This document shows positions 58,201-64,000 of a stretch of 64,000 nt of DNA, in pieces. Within the stretch, counting starts at the first letter, position 1; each line of letters begins with the position of its first letter. The position numbers were made by a program, and so were the translations under genes. The notes under the pieces are model-generated. The model was not told the origin of the DNA, searched no databases, and worked only from the letters and a program-made list of their open reading frames with translations. Location of the stretch: positions 59,295,233-59,359,232 of the forward strand of contig CM046853.1 in the NCBI GenBank assembly GCA_025617745.1, in the 5' to 3' direction. The DNA is from Heliocidaris erythrogramma. Taxonomy: Eukaryota; Echinodermata; Echinoidea; Camarodonta; Echinometridae.

Positions 58201-61113
58201 AAGACTCAGGCCCTGGCGCTAGCCATTTCTCAGTGTAAAATAACAGGTCTTATCTACTTCTAAATGGAGTTAAACCCTTCTGGCTCTCAGCAGGCAGACA
58301 CTCCAAAATCTAATATACAGATGAGAATTTCAGTTTAACACATGAAGATGAACCTGCTCATAAAAAAAGGACCTTGGATGTGACAGAACAATTTCAGCCA
58401 AACATGTCTCACAAATTTGTTGAAACAAACACTCTGCAAGGCATTCCATTACAATCCGTTGTCTCTTTTTATTAGGCAGCATATGATCCAACAATAAATA
58501 TATCTGGTCTACCCTTGACAGATCTCCCTTAGGTCTACCAGACTCAAGTTTGCAGGAATTAGCCAATTTCCCACCCTGTCCAATGCTTTACTACGATTCC
58601 TCTTGGCCTAAGACCAAGACCTCGACACATGGCTCCTATCACACCAAAGATTTAAATTCATTCAAGAACTTAAAATGGGTTGGAATTAACCAGCTTGTGA
58701 CAAGATTAGTTCCTTATTTGCATGTCCATGTTTATTCAGTATTTGCATTTTTACATTGTCAGTGGCCTGAAAGGGGTTATACTAGAAACTTAACAATGCA
58801 AATTTTCACTTATCAATATTACAGTAATCCTCATATACCATATACAGAATTTACTCATACCTCCAAGTTGTTCCATTGCCTAATTAGGGTTACAAAAATG
58901 CTAAAATTCCTGAGAACATGCATTTGTATGATAAACACAGTATAACTTTATAAATCAAACACAAATGCCTTTCCTTTTATAGGAAGTTTCAAGAAATGTG
59001 GGTAGTCCTCACATGTACCCTATTCCCTCTAAGCATATGGTCAGCAGGATCAAATGGAAAAGTTGGAAAATACAACTTTCAAATGTGAAACCACTGGTCA
59101 GAATCAGGATTCATGTTTTGTGTTCTGAGAATGTGATGTCTTATCTCATTCTGATGATGATCATCTTTTTCATGTAAACAGCTGCTTCATTTAATTTATG
59201 AAACAACACTGGCTACAGGAGATCGATTCGCATTCAGTCCTCCTCACGTACTACCTGTCAGGAATCAGCTACGTGAGCTAATTAAGTCTAATAAAGCGCA
59301 TAAAGAGGGCTGGCAAGCGTTGGTCATGCTTTCTGATCTTTTGCCCATGATCAAGGTGATGATGAACAGCATAAAAACAAGGAGGGGGGTGGGATGCTCC
59401 TCTCAGGAGCCTTTTGTATTGTAATTTAGACCACATGAGGTTTACCATACAACATTTAGTTACAGAGAACCAAGCCAAGTGCCTCAAAATAAGAGTTAGT
59501 AGTCATCATGAAGAAACATGATCATAACAAGCCTCTTCATTGCTTTTGCCGGTGACAGTCAATTTCAGAAAGACTCAAAGCCAAATTTTGAAATAGAGAG
59601 CTTCTGCTGTTCGATGGTTCAGTGTCTGAAAGTTGATTCAAAGCTCACAAAGTTGCGTCACTGAGGTAATTTGTAAGATCCTGATTATTAAAATCCAAAA
59701 AAGTATTCCAGTGGATTCAATGAAAGTCTCAATTGAATGAGTCTACAGAGGATGTAAAAAAACATTCAATAATAGCATTTTCTGTGGAAGAATGACAAAA
59801 ATTGTAATTTTTCAAGTGAAATGTCATCATTGTTTTTCTAATTTCATCTGTGGCAGACAGGTTTGTCACATATGCTGTTTCTTTGTCACATCTAATTTTT
59901 ATAATGGTACAATGGGAGATTCAGGATACCAGTGCTTCTGTCTGGGTTAACTGTAGGGCTTCCTTTGTACAGAGAAAACCTCATTGGTTAAAAGTTATTA
60001 ACAGCTGGGCTAAGGATGCCTTTTATAGGGTTCACTTTTTGTTATTTTGTTGTCTCTTTGGCCAAATACCAATTGTATTCTTCTGCATTCTTGTTCGTCG
60101 CATGTATTCCATGATGTTGTTTTTTTATGTAAAAGACCTATGCTATATGGATATTGTATATTTATGTACTGGAGGAATGGTACAAGAAAAAGGAGTCTGC
60201 TAGCTACTAGCACAGACTCTACTTTGACAAATGAATTATTAGGAATTCCACAAGTTTGGTGATACTCTACTGGCAAACGACTTCAAAACTTTGTTTAGGG
60301 CAGGTGCATAGCCAGGGGGGGGGGGGGGGGGGTGGGGGCAGTGGGGGCAGTCGAGCACTCTTCAAGTGCTCATTGGCTCACAACCACCCCCTGAAATTAT
60401 ATCCTAGCTACATGGTTGAATTTGTCTGGGAACGCTTTAATCTTGTCCAAACTTTCTGAAAAATTGGAACATTTTCAATTGGAAAAACCCTGAAATTTTG
60501 GGCTATTTAGATTCTAACTGGTACAATGTTAATACTAAATGGTAAAATAGGAGAGGAAAGAAAGGGGGTCATCAGATCAGTTTCTATCAAAGAGTGAAGA
60601 GGGATGGGACAGGAGAGGGCCTTGCAGACCACTTCGTAACTTTTAAGAAATATGGACAGTTGTACATGCTAACCAATCAGCACTTGGCGGTACTAAATTG
60701 CACTTGACAAAATGCTGCAAATTATCACACAGGCCATTTCACACTAATGAGCCCGTGGGGAAGCTGCTGCAAAGGTAAATATGAACATGAGTCACTGAAA
60801 ATAACTTTGACTTCTACTCTGTTTCTTATACTCTACAGGCCATGAATCATCAGCTAAACAATGAATTCAAAAAGAGCACAAATTTGAACTAGACTGCCTA
60901 GAATAAATTACATATCTAAACTCAATATGAAGAGTTAACAAATTGACCAATATTGATTAAAAAATACGTCACACATTTTTAATATAATCGTGATCAATAG
61001 AATAGATACCTTTGCTGATTTGGCACAGGTAAATTTCCTTGTAAATTGCTGTGCATTTTGTTCTCTTTTGATTTCCACATTGTTACAAACAATGAATTCT
61101 ACCTTCATCACAA

Positions 61114-61148
<35 letters not shown>

Positions 61149-61153
<5 letters not shown>

Positions 61154-61774
61154 ACATGGCTTTACTTCCGAGGACAACTATTGTTCCTCTATTGTTACTC
61201 GTCCTCGGACAGTCGACGGAATAAGGCATAAATTCATTGTTCGACGTTCGAGGACTATTGTCCGCCTTCCGAGGACCATTGTTGTCATGATTTTTTTTTT
61301 GTTCTCTGTCCGAAAATGTCCTCGGACATAATGCTAAACAAACGCACACACACACGTTTACATGGCTTTACTTCCGAGGACAACTATTGTTCCTCTATTG
61401 TTACTCGTCCTCGGACAGTCGACGGAATAAGGCATAAATTCATTGTTCGACGTTCGAGGACTATTGTCCGGCTTCCGAGGACCATTGTTGTCATGATTTT
61501 TTTTTGTTCTCTGTCCGAAAATGTCCTCGGACATAATGCTAAACAAACGCGCCCTCACACACACGCACACACACACACGTTTACATGGCTTTACTTCCGA
61601 GGACAACTATTGTTCCTCTATTGTTACTCGTCCTCGGACAGTCGACGGAATAAGGCATAAATTCATTGTTCGACGTTCGAGGACTATTGTCCGCCTTCCG
61701 AGGACCATTGTTGTCATGATTTTTTTTTTGTTCTCTGTCCGAAAATGTCCTCGGACATAATGCTAAACAAACGC
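61149..61774 (+). repeat. CA-linked tandem unit, locus 2 (three copies)
   Basis: Three units starting CGTTTACATGGCTTTACTTC at 61149, 61355 and 61578 (spacing 206 and 223), separated by CA-rich linkers. They are almost identical to each other and to the unit at 51622. CCGAGGACAACTATTGTTCC and GTCCGAAAATGTCCTCGGAC flank each unit, the latter forming a hairpin (GTCCGA..TCGGAC). Confidence 0.88.
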
Positions 61775-62596
61775 ACACATACACTCACAAATCAAATATT
61801 CTGATGCTAGCAACATGAAAACAAAACCCATGTTTCCGATAGGTCTCTCTTAGTGTCGGGAACCGAAGAACCCCTCGATTACAGTAATGGAGCAGTCCTA
61901 AACTTAAGTTGCCTAATGTATTATGTATTATATGGTTGAAAGCTCAATGGATCACTATTAGCCTATGGAGAACTTTGAGAATGATTCAATACTGAACAAG
62001 GGTGTATCATTTGGTCTATGCATTGGCAATTAGGGTTGAAATATATATGAAAATATCTCTAAATATCCCTTATGGCAAGATTGGCAGCAGTTTAGTTTTG
62101 GCAATAAATAGTTGGCTCCCAATATACATTATTGTCCTTTCCATGCTATAATAAAAAGCCATTTGGTATTGTGGCAAATGTCTCAGAAAAAGAATATTTG
62201 TGCTTGTTTAGTGAAATAAAACACACTGGCAGTGTACAGCATCCTTTTCCAATTAGATACACATTGCCCCCCAAATACCACAGAAACATTACTATAGGTA
62301 GTAACAGCAACTTGAAACAGTTTGGTAGCAGATAAGCTAATGAATATATCCAGGGTAGTCGTTATACATCTGAGTATTGGCGGGAATGTTTGGCTGAGAG
62401 TGAGTGAGGGTGGCTTGAGATGCGTATTGTATAGTGGGTGATGAGTCACTGTCTTGTTATCAAGGCTCTTCCATCTACCTTACGTACACCTGTTGCTTGG
62501 CATGTCAGCCAAGAAAGTGACACCCTTTCAAACAAAAAATTTCTTAGCGAATGCATGTCATCAGTTTGTAGTAGGTCCACGATGTCATAAAAAATG

Positions 62597-62639
62597 TTGG
62601 TATTCAAATTCTAATATGATATTAGAATTTGAATACCAA
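62597..62639. repeat. Perfect 43-base palindrome
   Basis: Two 21-base arms with a single unpaired centre base (62618). The outer arm reads TTGGTATTCAAATTCTAATA. No mismatches. Confidence 0.9.
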
Positions 62640-62902
62640 AAATTATATTACACAAATTACAATTCATATAACTTATATAATTATATCAAATTGCCATTTG
62701 GGGAATTCATTGTTTTTCTATGCATATTTAAAAGCAATTGTATGAATAATCATCTATTTTTATTATAGAATTATAGAATTAGTGCATTATGCAGAGAGTT
62801 ACAGGAGAATGTTAATGAAATAACTTTAGCACTTCCCATTTCACCGGACTGTGGATGAAATGGTTTGCAGACTGCTATTTGAGTCCAAGCCAAAGCACTA
62901 AT

Positions 62903-63235
62903 GCCGGCCCTCTTACAAGATATTACTTAATCCATATTTGCCTCTCTCAACCCAGGTGCAGTAAATGGGTCCCACGGGAGCATTTCATCAAGTGTTTTGT
63001 CAGTGAACTGTTATGAGCTACTGAAATCCTTGCGTCTGATGGGCTGAGAGCAAATTCGTCGGTAAAAATCAGTGACAAAACGCTCGATGAAACGCTCCCC
63101 TGAGCATTCCAGCAACTCAGAGCAGCTTTGCTAAAGTCAGGGTACCAGTAGTACTTTGTAGGTTTAGGCATCCCCTGGGATGGTTATGTACACTATATAA
63201 ATGTAGCTATTTTTAGCATCATTATTATCAATATC
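62903..63235 (+). repeat. SINE copy interrupted by a MITE
   Basis: The left part has CTCTCAACCCAGGTGCAGTA followed by AATGGGTCCC. The right part has ACACTATATAAATGTAGC and an ATTATTAT tail. This is the body and tail order of tRNA-derived SINEs that end in (ATT)n. The MITE at 62976-63100 splits it. The tRNA head is missing or too decayed to see. Confidence 0.55.
62976..63100. mobile_element. GGGAGCATTTCATC MITE, copy C, nested in a SINE
   Basis: Third copy, with ends GGGAGCATTTCATCAAGTG and CGATGAAACGCTCCC. It interrupts SINE sequence: AACCCAGGTGCAGTAAATGG lies immediately to its left and the SINE tail follows. Confidence 0.72.
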
Positions 63236-63659
63236 ATCACATATCATCTACATGAAGTTATTGTGAAAAGCATGCAATTACACTATTCCTTAATCAGAAA
63301 ACACAAAATGAGTGAAAGGCAGAGAGAGAGAAAAAAAAAACACACAAAGGGAATAAAGAACGATTCTAAGAGCACATGGCCATGTTTTACATGATTACTT
63401 GTTAGAAGAACAAGACTAAAACGAAAACAGGATATGAAGAATAATGTTTGTATACATTCTCCTGCGAGAACAATGTTTCTCCAACATCCAGGAAAGATTG
63501 TGGTTCTTCCCGAGAGCTTGCTTTCCCATCGAGTTTGGCTTTGAATGACAGCATGGGGGACGTGATCTCAAAACTGCACAAGTGTGATGATTTAACCAAT
63601 CACATATGTCCTCTATATTAAGTAGCCATTTAAAGCCTTCAATCACTTATAGAGTACCG

Positions 63660-64000
63660 AAGTGTGACATCATCAAATTTTGATTTTTGTATTTCAGTAT
63701 TTTTAGGACCATATTTAGGTAGAGCATGATGGAAAACGTTCACACATCAAATTTGACATGAATCAGTTCATGGTGGCCAAAGGTATGGCTATATGAATAT
63801 CTAATTAGCCCCATTGAAGTCAGTGTAAATTGGCCTGGTTCTTAACAGTTTAGAACCAGGCCAATTTAACACTGACGTCAATGGGCCTAAGGAGGTATTC
63901 ATGCGGCCATATCTCGGGGCCCAATGAGCCAATTGCCATAAAATTTGGGCTCTGGATGTTTTCACCATGTTCCTTTGAGATATGGTATAAAAAATGTCAA
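63660..64000. mobile_element. Fold-back repeat cut by the window edge
   Basis: Large imperfect palindrome centred near 63847. AAATTGGCCTGGTTCT (to 63842) pairs with AGAACCAGGCCAATTT (from 63852). Pairing continues outward through CCATTGA/TCAATGGG and the GGAAAAC/GTTTTCACC region, so arms exceed 150 bp. The right end is beyond base 64000. Confidence 0.6.

Larger units (their letters stand above)
53042..64000 (-). other. Synapsin intron (5' limit outside the window)
   Basis: Probably one intron longer than 10.9 kb, with MITEs, SINE pieces and tandem locus 2. Two coding-like patches remain unexplained: 57470-57610 (minus, KLQVGSYEVPDEITTTDAHL) and 63450-63580 (minus, FEITSPMLSFKAKLDGKASS after a TGTGCAG site). 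Neither matches synapsin. Confidence 0.6.

Noticed and set aside
61149-61774. Recurring open frames in the tandem units (both strands)
   Set aside because: The frames recur because the DNA repeats. They run through CA repeats, have no start context, and show no preference for silent changes.
63402-63599. Missing upstream synapsin exon at 63450-63580
   Set aside because: The translation (SFKAKLDGKASSREEPQ) does not match any part of domains A to C that I know, and its phase cannot be joined to exon 52979-53041.
1-64000. CRISPR array, phage or bacterial operon
   Set aside because: No regularly spaced short repeats with unique spacers. Exons, introns and animal transposons show a eukaryotic nuclear context.

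Overview
This is animal nuclear DNA: AT-rich, sparse in coding sequence, with long introns carrying canonical GT/AG splice sites, many inverted-repeat transposon remnants and abundant microsatellites. A marine invertebrate deuterostome, most likely an echinoderm such as a sea urchin, is the best guess. The reasons are a RAG1-like transposase relic, Penelope-like, Merlin and pogo elements, a tRNA-type SINE with an (ATT)n tail, and TTAA-flanked fold-back MITEs that resemble sea urchin repeats. The species is inferred, not proven.

Layout. 1-10.2 kb is repeat-rich: a three-exon relic of an uncharacterised DDE-like transposon protein (minus strand, 3.1-5.0 kb), two related TTAACCC-ended elements with poly-G interiors (5.5 and 8.0 kb), and a further inverted-repeat element (8.4-9.1 kb). 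10.2-17.9 kb is a transposon graveyard, all minus strand. In order it holds a Penelope-like retroelement (reverse transcriptase plus GIY-YIG nuclease), a RAG1-like (RAG1L) pseudogene covering the DDE catalytic core, a pogo/Tigger DDE relic, and a Merlin/ISXO2-type element with perfect 30-bp terminal inverted repeats. 17.9-30.8 kb is mostly non-coding, with a TA-flanked Tc1/mariner-like element (23.9-24.8 kb) and a second Penelope end (28.4-28.8 kb).

30.8 kb to the right end is the 3' half of one real host gene, synapsin, on the minus strand. Six exons (53041-52979, 47544-47402, 36803-36729, 32178-32076, 31765-31653, 31094-30803) join in phase into an uninterrupted 262-residue stretch: the end of domain C, a short Ser/Thr/Pro-rich linker, and the C-terminal domain E. 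The 5' exons lie beyond base 64000. Its introns hold nearly all the remaining repeats: three copies of one ~270-bp MITE, three copies of a ~130-bp MITE (one inside a SINE), two long-armed TTAA MITEs, and a ~200-bp tandem unit spaced by CA repeats at two places.

The synapsin frame is intact over 789 bp while every transposon gene carries several frameshifts. The frameshifts are therefore more likely real decay than sequence error. No bacterial-style operon, CRISPR array or phage module is present. The most notable item is the RAG1L relic and its packing against three other transposon types.
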